Part shown: positions 24,817-34,019 of the stretch, in pieces
How the letters are laid out: each line of letters starts with the position of its first letter
Position numbering within the stretch: the first letter of the stretch is position 1
The notes under the pieces: generated by a model
Told to the model about the DNA's origin: nothing
The model's database searches: none
What the model saw: only the letters and a program-made list of their open reading frames with translations
Origin: JBGSMF01 sp964651475
GTDB taxonomy: Bacteria > Chloroflexota > Anaerolineae > Fen-1058
Reading direction: 5' to 3'
DNA length: 64,000 nt
Assembly (NCBI GenBank): GCA_964651475.1
Contig: CAZYXV010000018.1
Coordinates: 1-64,000, forward strand
Translations under genes and position numbers: made by a program

Positions 24817-26001
24817 TTGCACATCGCTCTTGTTTCACCTTACGATTACGGTGTGTCCGGCGGCGTCAACAAGCACATCGGCTGCCTGGCAACCGCGTTC
24901 ACCAGCATGGGGCATACGGCGCGCATCATCGCGCCATGTTCGGATAAAGACTCTAATGGCAATCATCACCTGATAACCGCATCGTCCCATATTGTCCGCG
25001 TGCCCTTTGCAGGCTCGGTGGCGCGCATCAGCCTGTCGCCGCGCTCGTACCAGCGCGTCAAAGGCATTTTGCAAGCTGGCAACTATGACGTGCTGCACCT
25101 GCACGAACCACTGATGCCCACACTGCCGCTGGCTGTGCTGCGCCATCGCGACCTGGTGCCGAAAGCCGTTTGCGTGGGCACCTTTCATGCCTACCGCGAG
25201 GCCAGCCAGGCCTATTACTATGGCCGGTCCATTTTCACGCGCTTTTTTAAAAGGCTGGATAGCATGATTGTAGTATCCGAGGCGGCCCGGCAGTACCACA
25301 TGCGTTATTTTCAGGCAGAGTATGCCATCATTCCCAACGGCGTTGACGTGGCTCACTTTGCCGATCCTGCCGTCAGACCGGTTGAACGCTTTGCCGACGG
25401 GCGGCCCAACATCTTGTTCGTGGGCCGCCTGGAAAAACGCAAAGGCTTGCCTTACCTGCTTGAAGCGTTCGCGCACGTGCGGCAGGCCATTCCAGACGCG
25501 CGCCTGCTGGTAGTGGGCGCGTACGACAAGCTGGAAAAAATACCCTTTGTGCTCCAGGCGCGTCAACTGGGTCTATCGGGCGTGCACTTTATCGGGCGTG
25601 TAGACGAACTGGACCTGGCGCGTTATTACCGCACGGCCACCGTCTTTTGCGCGCCGTCTACCGGCATGGAAAGCTTTGGCCTCATTCTGCTAGAAGCCAT
25701 GGCCGCCGGCGCGCCCATCGTATGTTCGGATATTGATGGCTATCGCGGCGTGGTGGCCGATGGCGTGGATGGCTGGCTGGTTCCGCCCGAAGACCCGGCG
25801 GCCCTGGCTGAGGCGCTCGTCGCGCTGCTGAACGATCCCGCGCGGCGCGCGGCGATGAGCGCGGCCGGCAGCCTCAAAGTGCACCGTTACGATTGGAATG
25901 TCGTCGCAGGCCAGGTGTTGGAGCATTACCAGGCTTTGCGAGAGCGCCTCCGCGCGCGCCCGGCGCGGGGCAAATCATTGGCGCTGGAAGCCGATACATA
26001 A
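24817..26001 (+). CDS. GT4 glycosyltransferase, phosphatidylinositol mannosyltransferase (PimA)-like
   Basis: A 394-residue GT-B glycosyltransferase. The N-terminus IALVSPYDYGVSGGVNKHI, LHLHEPLMP and VGTFHAYRE match the PimA pattern. The C-terminal donor site has LFVGRLEKRKGLPYLLEAF, RLLVVGAYDK and PSTGMESFGLILLEAMAAGAP (EX7E). It would add mannose from GDP-mannose to phosphatidylinositol on the cytoplasmic face; the sugar is an inference from context. TTG start directly abuts the stop of the acyltransferase gene. Confidence 0.85.
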   Translation: MHIALVSPYDYGVSGGVNKHIGCLATAFTSMGHTARIIAPCSDKDSNGNHHLITASSHIVRVPFAGSVARISLSPRSYQRVKGILQAGNYDVLHLHEPLMPTLPLAVLRHRDLVPKAVCVGTFHAYREASQAYYYGRSIFTRFFKRLDSMIVVSEAARQYHMRYFQAEYAIIPNGVDVAHFADPAVRPVERFADGRPNILFVGRLEKRKGLPYLLEAFAHVRQAIPDARLLVVGAYDKLEKIPFVLQARQLGLSGVHFIGRVDELDLARYYRTATVFCAPSTGMESFGLILLEAMAAGAPIVCSDIDGYRGVVADGVDGWLVPPEDPAALAEALVALLNDPARRAAMSAAGSLKVHRYDWNVVAGQVLEHYQALRERLRARPARGKSLALEADT

Positions 26002-26037
26002 TGTCCATACGCTTTCCAGCCCACAATAGGACAAAAA

Positions 26038-26679
26038 ATGACAGAATCTTTAGAATCTAACTCGCCATCGTCCCCCACCTTCACCGATTGGGCCAGGCAA
26101 TGGGGCGGCAAAATCCTGGCGCCGCTAGTCAACGTGCTGGCGCGCCTGGGATTTTCGCCCAACATGGTCACCATCATCGGCCTGCTTTTGAACGCGAGCG
26201 CTGCCTTGCTGCTGGCAAGTGGGCGACTGGCCTGGGGCGGGGGCGTGATGTTGGCGGCCGGCATTTTCGACGCGCTGGATGGATCGCTGGCTCGCCTGAC
26301 CGGGCGCCAGACACGTTTCGGCGCGTTCCTGGATTCGACGCTCGACCGCTACAGCGAAGCGTTTGTGTTTGCCGGGCTGGCGTGGTTTTATCTCAGCGCG
26401 GGGCAGCGCCTCCCCATCATGCTCATCATCGCCTCGCTGGTCGGCTCGATTATGGTCAGCTATGCGCGCGCTCGCGCGGAGGGATTGGGCATCGAATGTA
26501 AGGGTGGGTTGCTCACCCGCTTCGAACGGGTTCTCCTCATCGGCATCGCCCTCCTCGCCGGCCTGATCCAGCCCGCGCTCTGGCTGCTGGCGATCTTGAC
26601 CAACTTGACCGCCGTTCAACGCATCATTTCCGTTTGGCGCGCCACGCGCGACGAACGGCAGACGCACAACAAGCCATAG
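26038..26679 (+). CDS. CDP-alcohol phosphatidyltransferase, probable phosphatidylinositol-phosphate synthase
   Basis: A 213-residue integral membrane enzyme with about six helices. The CDP-alcohol signature is complete: DALDGSLAR, then eight residues, then GAFLDSTLDR, giving the two-metal Asp set. In the cluster with ino1 the expected acceptor is inositol phosphate, giving PI-phosphate; glycerol-phosphate (PgsA) remains possible. The next gene, an ABC ATPase, starts 8 nt after the stop. Confidence 0.88.
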   Translation: MTESLESNSPSSPTFTDWARQWGGKILAPLVNVLARLGFSPNMVTIIGLLLNASAALLLASGRLAWGGGVMLAAGIFDALDGSLARLTGRQTRFGAFLDSTLDRYSEAFVFAGLAWFYLSAGQRLPIMLIIASLVGSIMVSYARARAEGLGIECKGGLLTRFERVLLIGIALLAGLIQPALWLLAILTNLTAVQRIISVWRATRDERQTHNKP

Positions 26680-26686
26680 GGATGCC

Positions 26687-27628
26687 ATGATTGAGGCGAT
26701 TGAACTGACCAAACAATTCTACAACAACGCTCAAGAGGCCGGCAAGCCTTTCACCGCCGTAGACGCGCTCTCGCTCTCCGTTCAAGCCGGCCAGGTGCTG
26801 GCGCTGTTGGGGCCAAACGGCGCGGGCAAGACGACGACGGTACGCATGCTCTCGGCGGTCCTGACTCCAACCAGCGGGCAGGCGCGGGTAGCCGACTACG
26901 ACGTGGTCAAGTCGGCCGCCCAGGTCCGCCGGGCAGTGGGTGTGCTGACCGAAGCGCCCGGCCTCTACCTGCGCATGCGCGCCATCGAGTATCTCGACTT
27001 TTTCGGCCAACTGTACGGTTTGAGCGCAAGCGCGCGCCGGGCGCGCGCTCAACAGCTTTTGGAGCGCTTTGGCATGGCCGGCACAACGGAACAACATCTG
27101 AGCGAATACTCTAAAGGCATGCGCCAAAAACTGGCCCTGATACGCGCCATGATGCACGACCCTGCCGTGCTGCTGCTCGACGAGCCGACCTCGGCCATGG
27201 ACCCTCACAGCGCCAAGCTGGTGCGCGACGCCATCACCGAGTTGCGCCGCGACCAGCGCGCCATTATCTTGTGTACCCACAACCTGCCCGAGGCCGAACA
27301 ACTGGCAGACCGCATCGCCATCATTCGACGCGGGCGGATAATTGCCCTGGGTACTCCGGGCGAACTCAAAGCGCGCTTGCTGGGAGCGCCCGTGATGGAA
27401 GTGCGCACCGCCACCCCTTTAGACAGCCTGATGCCAGGCCTGCTCCAACAAGTCGAGGTTTTAGAATACGGCAGCACGTGGCTGCGCTACCAATCCGACG
27501 ACATCGAGCGCGACAATCCACGCGTGGTGCGGTGGCTGACCGAACAGGGCGCGGATATTCTCACCGTTAGCCCGGTCCCGCGCAGCCTGGAGACCGTCTA
27601 TCTGAAAGTAGTAGAAGATGAGAAGTAG
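26687..27628 (+). CDS. ABC transporter ATP-binding protein
   Basis: A 313-residue ATPase. Walker A GPNGAGKTTTVRML, the signature LSEYSKGMRQKLAL (variant of LSGGQ with SKGM), Walker B VLLLDEPTSAMD and the switch His in CTHNLPEAEQL. The C-terminal extension is about 90 residues. It resembles Na+/antibiotic exporters of the NatA/CcmA type. It is 3 nt from the permease gene, with which it must form the transporter. The substrate is unknown. Confidence 0.92.
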   Translation: MIEAIELTKQFYNNAQEAGKPFTAVDALSLSVQAGQVLALLGPNGAGKTTTVRMLSAVLTPTSGQARVADYDVVKSAAQVRRAVGVLTEAPGLYLRMRAIEYLDFFGQLYGLSASARRARAQQLLERFGMAGTTEQHLSEYSKGMRQKLALIRAMMHDPAVLLLDEPTSAMDPHSAKLVRDAITELRRDQRAIILCTHNLPEAEQLADRIAIIRRGRIIALGTPGELKARLLGAPVMEVRTATPLDSLMPGLLQQVEVLEYGSTWLRYQSDDIERDNPRVVRWLTEQGADILTVSPVPRSLETVYLKVVEDEK

Positions 27629-27631
27629 AAC

Positions 27632-29122
27632 ATGAACATGATCGGGATACTTGCTCGACCTGAACGCCGGGCGCAGGCGCGCCGCTGGCTCGACGAATCG
27701 CTCGTCCTCACCCGCCGCGAATTGCGCGACACGCTGCGCGATTGGCGCATCACCATCCCCATCGTACTGCTCACCTTGATTTTTCCTGTCTTGATGCACG
27801 TCACCGCCGGGCTGGCGGTTGACTTTGTGCGCCGCTACGGCGGCTCGTCGCTCATCAGCGAGCGCACATTTCCATTCCTGTTGATGGTGGTTGGGTTCTT
27901 TCCACTGTCGTTCTCATTGGTCATCGCCCTGGAAGCCTTTGTAGGCGAAAAAGAGCGCAAGAGTCTGGAACCGCTGCTGGCCACGCCGCTGACCGATGGG
28001 CAATTGTATTTTGCCAAAATGCTGGCCTCGCTCATCCCAACTGTGATGGGGAGCTATCTGGGCATTGTCGTCTACCTGACCTTCATGTCTATCTTTAGAG
28101 GCTGGCGCCCTCCATTCGAGTTCATGACTATCGTTATCTCGCTGACCACGGCCAAGGCCATCGTGATGGTATCGGGCGCGGTCGTCGTCTCTTCTCAAAC
28201 CACCAGCGTGCGCGCGGCCAACTTGTTGGCCAGTTTTATCATCATCCCCATGACGCTGCTGGTGCAAGCCGAAAGCATGATCATGTTTTGGGCCAATTAC
28301 AGCGTGCTGTGGTGGATTGTTGTGCTGTTGATTGTGGTAGATGTGCTGCTGGTGCGCATGGGTATGCAGTTGTTTGATCGCGAGGAATTGCTGGGACGCG
28401 AGATTGACGAAATGAACCTCGGGATGCTGTGGCGCACGTTTGTCCGCTTTTGGACGCGCGTTGACGCGCACGGCCCGAGCGAGCCTGTGACGTTAGGACG
28501 CATGTATCGCCGGGACCTCCCCGTCATTTGGCGCCATCTGCGCCTGCCCACGGCGATTGTGACGTTCGCTTTGCTGGCGGCTATCATCGGCGGCGCGCTG
28601 GTCGCGCCCCGCTTCCCACTCCCCCACTCAATCTTTAATCCGTCCACCCTTTCCTTCGAGTCGCTTCAAAAACTGCCCACCGGTTTCTTGCCCACCTTTA
28701 CCGGGTGGATTCTTTTTCACAACCTGCGCGCGCTGTTGGCCGGCGCGCTCCTGGCCATCTTTTCATTTGGTTCAATCGCCGTCGTGCTCTTGATGGCGCC
28801 GATGGGCGTGATTGGCTTTGCCGCAGCCCAGTTCGCCGGTTGGGGCTATAGTCCGTGGATCTTTTTGGCGACCTTTATCTTGCCGCACGGCCTGTTTGAA
28901 CTGCCCGCCGCCGTCCTCATCACGGCGGCCGCCTTGCGCCTGGGGGCCACCGTCATCAGCCCGCGCCAGGCCGGGATGACCATCGGCGAAAGTTGGCTGT
29001 CGGCGTTCGCAGACATGGTCAAAATTTTTATATTTGTCACACTGCCGATGTTGATCGTCGCCGCCATTATCGAGGCCAATGTAACCCCTCAAATTGTGAT
29101 CTTGGCGTATGGGGTCAAATGA
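27632..29122 (+). CDS. ABC-2 permease fused to a SpoIIM (stage II sporulation M-like) domain
   Basis: A 496-residue polytopic membrane protein. Residues about 1-265 are an ABC-2/NatB-like permease (LTRRELRDTLRDWRI, FPLSFSLVIALEAFVGEKERKSLEPLLATPL). Residues about 300-496 are SpoIIM-like: ILFHNLRALLAGALLAIFSFG, a Gly-rich helix, ILPHGLFELPAAVLITAAAL. Both halves are known as separate proteins; here one chain holds both. It is paired with the ATPase 3 nt upstream. The stop overlaps the next start (ATGA). Confidence 0.88.
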   Translation: MNMIGILARPERRAQARRWLDESLVLTRRELRDTLRDWRITIPIVLLTLIFPVLMHVTAGLAVDFVRRYGGSSLISERTFPFLLMVVGFFPLSFSLVIALEAFVGEKERKSLEPLLATPLTDGQLYFAKMLASLIPTVMGSYLGIVVYLTFMSIFRGWRPPFEFMTIVISLTTAKAIVMVSGAVVVSSQTTSVRAANLLASFIIIPMTLLVQAESMIMFWANYSVLWWIVVLLIVVDVLLVRMGMQLFDREELLGREIDEMNLGMLWRTFVRFWTRVDAHGPSEPVTLGRMYRRDLPVIWRHLRLPTAIVTFALLAAIIGGALVAPRFPLPHSIFNPSTLSFESLQKLPTGFLPTFTGWILFHNLRALLAGALLAIFSFGSIAVVLLMAPMGVIGFAAAQFAGWGYSPWIFLATFILPHGLFELPAAVLITAAALRLGATVISPRQAGMTIGESWLSAFADMVKIFIFVTLPMLIVAAIIEANVTPQIVILAYGVK

Positions 29123-29871
29123 CAAACCGGCTGATCCTCTTGGGTACCGCGGCCGCAGTGCCCGATCCCGCCCACGAAACCGTCTACATGGCGATAGACA
29201 GCCCCGGCGGCGCCGTGCTGATTGACTGCGCCGGCAGCCCGCTGATTCGCCTGCAACAGGCTGGGATAGAACCGGCGCGGCTGCGCGCCGTCGTCATCAC
29301 GCACTTCCACCCCGACCACGTCTACGGACTGCCGCTCTTGCTTCTGGACTTGTGGCTCACAGGGCGGCGCGAGAGATTGCCCATCATCGGCTTGCGCCAC
29401 GCCCTCGAGCGCACCCGCGCCATGATGGAGCTGTACGAGTGGCAAACGTGGAATGGATTTTACCCTGTGGATTTCATCGAGGTAATGCCGGAGCAAGACG
29501 CCCCCATCCTGGAAACTGACGATCTAATCCTGTACGCCGCCCCGGTCCGGCACATCATCCCCTGCATCGCGGTCAAGATGGTGTCTCAACACACCGGCGC
29601 ATCAATCGTCTATACCAGCGATACCGAACCCTGCCAATCTATCCCGCGCCTGGCGCAAAAAGCCGGCGTGCTCATTCACGAGGCTACCGGCGCGTTTCCA
29701 GGACATTCCACCCCTACTATGGCAGGAGCGATGGCGCGCCAGGCTCAAGTTGACCGCCTCATCCTGATTCATTACCCAAGTGACGCTCCCCCGGCGTGGC
29801 TGGCTCAGGCGCGCCAATCGTTCGATGGCCCAATCGAATTGGCCCAAGACTTTCAGGTCATCAAGTTTTAG
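29119..29871 (+). CDS. Metallo-beta-lactamase-fold hydrolase (RNase Z/ElaC-like)
   Basis: A 250-residue enzyme. The zinc motif is THFHPDHVYGLPLLL, later ligands are in PVRHIIPCIAVK (His), YTSDTEPC (Asp) and LIHYPSD (His). The first strand, LILLGTAAAVPDPAHETVYMAI, is as in RNase Z-like proteins. The flexible exosite arm of true tRNase Z is not evident, so tRNA processing is not assured. ATG 29119 overlaps the permease stop by 4 nt, so it is translationally coupled. Confidence 0.85.
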   Translation: MTNRLILLGTAAAVPDPAHETVYMAIDSPGGAVLIDCAGSPLIRLQQAGIEPARLRAVVITHFHPDHVYGLPLLLLDLWLTGRRERLPIIGLRHALERTRAMMELYEWQTWNGFYPVDFIEVMPEQDAPILETDDLILYAAPVRHIIPCIAVKMVSQHTGASIVYTSDTEPCQSIPRLAQKAGVLIHEATGAFPGHSTPTMAGAMARQAQVDRLILIHYPSDAPPAWLAQARQSFDGPIELAQDFQVIKF

Positions 29872-29940
29872 ACGCTCACGGCAAAAGCCGCACTTCCACA
29901 CCGGTCATACAACTGAAACGCATTTGTAACGGGGTTGTTG

Positions 29941-29969
29941 TTGCAACAGCCCAGAAACCAATGTACAAT
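29941..29969 (+). promoter_or_regulatory. Candidate sigma70 promoter
   Basis: TTGCAA (29941-29946), 17-bp spacer, TACAAT (29964-29969), 20 bp ahead of the TIM-barrel gene. Confidence 0.55.
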
Positions 29970-29989
29970 CAAAGCTAATATCGAAGGAA

Positions 29990-30799
29990 ATGTCTGGCAA
30001 AATGGATCGTGTCGTAATATCGTGCAAACAACTTGACGAGCTGCCTCCCATTCTGGCGCTGGCTAACTCGCACAGCATTGGGCTGGAACTTCAGGAATTT
30101 AGCAATGTCCCCGATTTACTCGATGGAGAGTGGCGTGAACAAGTCAAACGCTATCGCCGCGTCATGGGGAGCTTTGCGGGCGAGTTGGCGATCCACGGGT
30201 CCTTTATGGACATGTTCCCCGGCAGCCCTGACCGGCGTGTAGCCGCGCTGGCGCGCGAACGCTTTCACACCAACTTGTTGATCGCCGCCGAGTTAGGCGC
30301 CGGCATCGCCAATTTCCACGTCAATTACATGCCGCAGATTGACGACCCCGCTTACTTGCCCGGCTGGATTGAACGCCAAATCGCGTTCTGGCGCAGCATG
30401 GCCACAGAAGCCGAACCATTGGGAGTGAGGATGGTGCTGGAAAACATGTGGGAACCTGACCCCGCCCTCATTGAACGCATCGTAAAAGCCGTAGATTCTC
30501 CCTTTGTGCGTTCTTGCATTGACGTAGGGCACGCACAGTTATACTCCACACTCCCCCTGGCCGAGTGGATTGCGGCGCTTCAGCCATATCTGACCTACGT
30601 GCACCTGCACAACACGGATGGGCAAAAAGATAATCACCTGCCTTTTGATACTGGCGTGCTAGACATGCACCACGTGCTCAATCAACTGCGCGCCCTGCCC
30701 CATCCCCCCATCTTTTGTATGGAATTGCCCGCCCTGGCAGATATCGAGGCCAGCCTGCCATTCCTCAATCTCAATTCAGCGCGACAGAGCGCGCCCTGA
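29990..30799 (+). CDS. Sugar phosphate isomerase/epimerase (AP endonuclease 2 / xylose isomerase-like TIM barrel)
   Basis: A 269-residue cytoplasmic TIM-barrel protein. Metal-binding blocks are MVLENMWEP (Glu), SCIDVGHAQLYS (Asp, His), YVHLHNTDGQKDNHLPF (His, Asp) and FCMELPAL (Glu). The family includes sugar epimerases, isomerases and endonuclease IV; this is of the epimerase/isomerase kind. AAGGAA lies directly ahead of ATG 29990; a second ATG at 30002 is possible. Converges with the TrkA genes. Confidence 0.82.
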   Translation: MSGKMDRVVISCKQLDELPPILALANSHSIGLELQEFSNVPDLLDGEWREQVKRYRRVMGSFAGELAIHGSFMDMFPGSPDRRVAALARERFHTNLLIAAELGAGIANFHVNYMPQIDDPAYLPGWIERQIAFWRSMATEAEPLGVRMVLENMWEPDPALIERIVKAVDSPFVRSCIDVGHAQLYSTLPLAEWIAALQPYLTYVHLHNTDGQKDNHLPFDTGVLDMHHVLNQLRALPHPPIFCMELPALADIEASLPFLNLNSARQSAP

Positions 30800-30826
30800 C
30801 CTGGCAGGTCATTTCCCCAACGCTTT

Positions 30827-31498
30827 CTAACTTGGCCTGCCGTTGAGTATGTCCGATAGGCGGGGCTGTTGGCCGCTGCGGATGACAGCCAGCACTTCGT
30901 CGCCAGCCTGCAATTGCGTATCACCGCGCGGTACGACGACCTCGTCGCCGCGGATAATGGCGGCCAAAGTGCAATCGGCTGGCAAATCCAACTCGCGCAA
31001 AGTCTTGCCAATCACGGGCGAAGTGAGTGGAATCTTTTCCTCGACCAACGCCACTTCACCCCGGCGCAGTTTGAGCACCGTCATCATGTCGCCCAAAGAC
31101 ATTTCTTCCTGGATCAGCCGTGCCATTAGCTCAGCCTGATTGATGGCCACATCCACCCCCATGGCAGATGTAAACAGCCAGGCATTCTTGGGGCTGTTGA
31201 CGCGAGCAATCGTGCGCGGCACCTGGAACCGGAAACGCGCCAGGTTGCAAATAGCCAGGTTCACCTCGTCGTCCCCTGTGACGGCTGCCACTACGTCGGC
31301 CGCCACAATGCCGGCATCAATCAACACCAGGGTATTGGTGCCATCACCCTGAATAATGGCTTCTGTAGCCAGTTCCTTGTGCAGCTTGGCAAGCACCGCA
31401 GGGCGGGCTTCGACGACTTTGACGCCCAACCCTTGTTGTAACAATAGTTGCGCCAGGTGCGCCCCGACCTTGCCCCCACCGACGATTAAAACAAACAT
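30827..31498 (-). CDS. TrkA-type K+ channel/transporter regulatory (RCK) protein, second copy
   Basis: 223 residues. The N-terminal Rossmann RCK_N domain (VLIVGGGKVGAHLAQLLL, IIQGDGTNT, AVTGDDEVN) is followed by a TrkA_C domain from about 140. It binds NAD(H)/nucleotides and gates a K+ transporter. It starts 1 nt after the first TrkA gene and is the last of three genes kimA-like / trkA / trkA. The protein 31500-32153 is a paralogue, so a hetero-oligomer is likely. A similar pair (ceoB, ceoC) is known in mycobacteria. Confidence 0.9.
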   Translation of the reverse strand: MFVLIVGGGKVGAHLAQLLLQQGLGVKVVEARPAVLAKLHKELATEAIIQGDGTNTLVLIDAGIVAADVVAAVTGDDEVNLAICNLARFRFQVPRTIARVNSPKNAWLFTSAMGVDVAINQAELMARLIQEEMSLGDMMTVLKLRRGEVALVEEKIPLTSPVIGKTLRELDLPADCTLAAIIRGDEVVVPRGDTQLQAGDEVLAVIRSGQQPRLSDILNGRPS

Positions 31499-31499
31499 C

Positions 31500-32153
31500 C
31501 TACCCTCCCTGCCTCATCATCATCTCCAGCCGCCCCATAGCCGTCGTGGTCGCGCTCAGGCACAACAAATCACCTTCTTCTAAACTGGTGTCGAGCGATG
31601 GAATGCAGGTGCGGCCTCCCCGCGTCAGGCCGACGACCGCCACCTCGCCCGTCACGAGCAAGCTGCTGATAGGACGTGATGCCATGTGCGCCGCAATGTG
31701 CATTTCCAGCACGTGCACCTCGCCATTGCCCAGGCTGGCCAAATGGTTCAGTTTCCGAGAAGTGATTATTTGTTCGAGGCGAGACACTGTCCATATCGTG
31801 CTCGAAACCGTCTGGAATCCAGAATGTTCGTACAAGTCGGCTTTACGCGGATCGTATAGACGCGCTACCACGAGCGGCACTTTGAAATGGTCGTGCGCGG
31901 CGCGCGCCACGATCAGGTTAGCCGCGTCGTTGGGCAACACGACCGCCACGGCATCGGCAGTGTCAATCCCGGCCCGAGACAATACGTCGTGGTCAAAGCC
32001 AACGCCGGTGATCATCCGCCCCTGGAAAGTAAGCGCCAGGCGCTGGAAATTCTCGCTGTTTTGATCAATGATGACGACCTGCTGCCCCTCCGCGTCGAGC
32101 CGCTCGGCCAATTCGGATCCCACTCTTCCACAACCTACAATAATAATCTTCAT
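31500..32153 (-). CDS. TrkA-type K+ transport regulatory (RCK) protein, first copy
   Basis: 217 residues. RCK_N Rossmann motif IIIVGCGRVGSELAERL, acidic strand end VVIIDQ, ITGVGFDHDVL and VLPNDAANL, then a TrkA_C domain (from about 135). It lies 12 nt after the KimA-like transporter gene, which is its obvious partner. Together the three genes look like a K+ uptake unit controlled by two RCK subunits instead of the TrkH/KtrB channel usually found with TrkA. Confidence 0.9.
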   Translation of the reverse strand: MKIIIVGCGRVGSELAERLDAEGQQVVIIDQNSENFQRLALTFQGRMITGVGFDHDVLSRAGIDTADAVAVVLPNDAANLIVARAAHDHFKVPLVVARLYDPRKADLYEHSGFQTVSSTIWTVSRLEQIITSRKLNHLASLGNGEVHVLEMHIAAHMASRPISSLLVTGEVAVVGLTRGGRTCIPSLDTSLEEGDLLCLSATTTAMGRLEMMMRQGG

Positions 32154-32165
32154 CGAACCCCACTC

Positions 32166-34004
32166 CTATTCTTGTAAGCGGTACGGTACATCAACGACAA
32201 CGGTATTGCTGCGAAACAAAAACGCAACGTGGATCAAGAGCGCCGTCTGGTTATGGAGAAAGTTGTGCCACATACGCGCTGGCAAAAACTGGGGCAGCAC
32301 AATCGTCACCACCTCGTCCAGGCGGCAGATGTCATCTATCTGGTTGACATATTCAATTAACGGCCCGATGGTCGAACGATAGGGCGAGGGCAGGACCTTG
32401 AGGCGCATACCGTCACTCCACTGTTCCCAGCGGGCCATCAACTGCGCCGTTTCGTTGGGGTCTACCTCTACATACACCGCCGTGACATCGTCAGAAATGG
32501 AACGGGCGTATTCCAACGCATGCAACACACCGCGGTGCAGTCCCCCCACCGGCACGATGACCCGGTGGCGGTGCACACGCGGCTGTGGGGACGCCACCTC
32601 CAACGAAAGCTGCCGGCCCACAGCGCTATAGTGGCGATAAATGGATTGGAACATGCCCACAAAAAGAGGGATGAGCAAAATAACAGCCCACGCCCCGTAA
32701 ATGAACTTGGTTGCTGCGATGACGAGCAATACAACACCGGTGGCAACTGCCCCCAGACCGTTAATGGCCGCTTTAATCTGCCAGTGATCGCCTCGCTTTC
32801 GCCACCAACGCGCAACCATACCCATTTGCGATAGGGTGAACGATAAAAAGACGCCTACAGCATACAACGGGATCAGGCGGGTGGTACTGCCGCCAAACGC
32901 GATCACCAGCGCCGACGACAACAGGCCCAACAAAATGATGCCGTTTGAATAGACCAGCCGGTCGCCCAGATTGAGAAACTGGCGCGGCATGTACCGGTCG
33001 CGCGCCAGGATAGAAGATAGCCTCGGGAAATCGGCAAAAGACGTATTCGCTGCCAGCGACAGGATGAGAGCCGTAGCGGCTTGCGCCAAGAAATATAATG
33101 GCGTGTCGCTGCCGAAAATTCGGCGCGCCAGGAGCGACACCACCGTCTCGTGCGTCGCTTCATCCGGCACAATGCCATACTGGTGCGATAAAAACGTAAT
33201 GCCCAAAAACATGGTGATGAGCAGCGTTGCCATAGCAATCAGTGTCTTGCCGGCGTTGACAGGCTCGGGCGGCTTGAAGGCTGGAATGCCATTGCTGATC
33301 GCCTCCACGCCCGTCAAGGCCGTGCAGCCGGACGAAAACGCACGCAAAATCAAAAACAAGCTCAAGCTCTGAAGCGGAACGGATCCTACGTGCGGCTCAA
33401 CCGCCGACGGCATGCCAGCCATAACCCACTTGAACAAGCCAACCCCAATCATGGATAAAAAGGTCAAGACAAACAAATAAGTCGGCACGGCAAAGATTGA
33501 GCCGGACTCGCGCACGCCGCGCAGATTGGCTATGGTGATAAACGCAATAAATGCCAATGCAATGAGCACTGTGTATGAGTGCAAAATCGGAAAGGCAGAC
33601 GTAATCGCCGCCACGCCCGCCGAGATGCTCACCGCCACCGTTAGCACGTAATCCGTCAGCAAAGCGGCCGCCGCCACCAAACCCGGCAATACCCCCAGGT
33701 TATCGTGCGAAACAATGTACGACCCGCCGCCGGACGGGTAAGCGTGGATCGTCTGGTAGTACGACGTGGCGACAATCGCCAGCAGTGTGGCAATAACGAG
33801 CGCGATAGGCCACGCCAGCCCCACCGCTCCACTCCCCGCCAGGATCAAGATCAGCAAAATTTCTTCGGTGGCGTATGCCACCGAAGAAAGTGCATCCGAC
33901 GAAAACACCGCTAACGCCTTGACCTTGGTCAGGCGTTCGTGGATCGCCTGAGACGTTGCCAGCGGATTGCCCAACAAGATGCGCCGCAAACCCGATGTGT
34001 TCAC
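32166..34004 (-). CDS. kimA: APC-superfamily K+ transporter (KimA-like)
   Basis: A 612-residue membrane protein with about 12 helices and a soluble C-terminal domain (about 480-612, USP-like). RRILLGNPL, LTKVKALAVFSSDALSSVAY, HAYPSGGGSYIVS, YVLTVAVSISAG, AFSSGCTALTGVEAISNGIPAF and SILARDRYMPR follow the pattern of B. subtilis KimA (YdaO). KimA imports K+ with protons. GTG 34004 is preceded by AAGGAGA at 5 nt; the longer ORF adds 58 residues that pass through hairpins. First gene of the kimA / trkA / trkA operon. A strong hairpin lies just before the ribosome binding site. Confidence 0.85.
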   Translation of the reverse strand: MNTSGLRRILLGNPLATSQAIHERLTKVKALAVFSSDALSSVAYATEEILLILILAGSGAVGLAWPIALVIATLLAIVATSYYQTIHAYPSGGGSYIVSHDNLGVLPGLVAAAALLTDYVLTVAVSISAGVAAITSAFPILHSYTVLIALAFIAFITIANLRGVRESGSIFAVPTYLFVLTFLSMIGVGLFKWVMAGMPSAVEPHVGSVPLQSLSLFLILRAFSSGCTALTGVEAISNGIPAFKPPEPVNAGKTLIAMATLLITMFLGITFLSHQYGIVPDEATHETVVSLLARRIFGSDTPLYFLAQAATALILSLAANTSFADFPRLSSILARDRYMPRQFLNLGDRLVYSNGIILLGLLSSALVIAFGGSTTRLIPLYAVGVFLSFTLSQMGMVARWWRKRGDHWQIKAAINGLGAVATGVVLLVIAATKFIYGAWAVILLIPLFVGMFQSIYRHYSAVGRQLSLEVASPQPRVHRHRVIVPVGGLHRGVLHALEYARSISDDVTAVYVEVDPNETAQLMARWEQWSDGMRLKVLPSPYRSTIGPLIEYVNQIDDICRLDEVVTIVLPQFLPARMWHNFLHNQTALLIHVAFLFRSNTVVVDVPYRLQE

Positions 34005-34019
34005 ACTTTCTCCTTCAAG

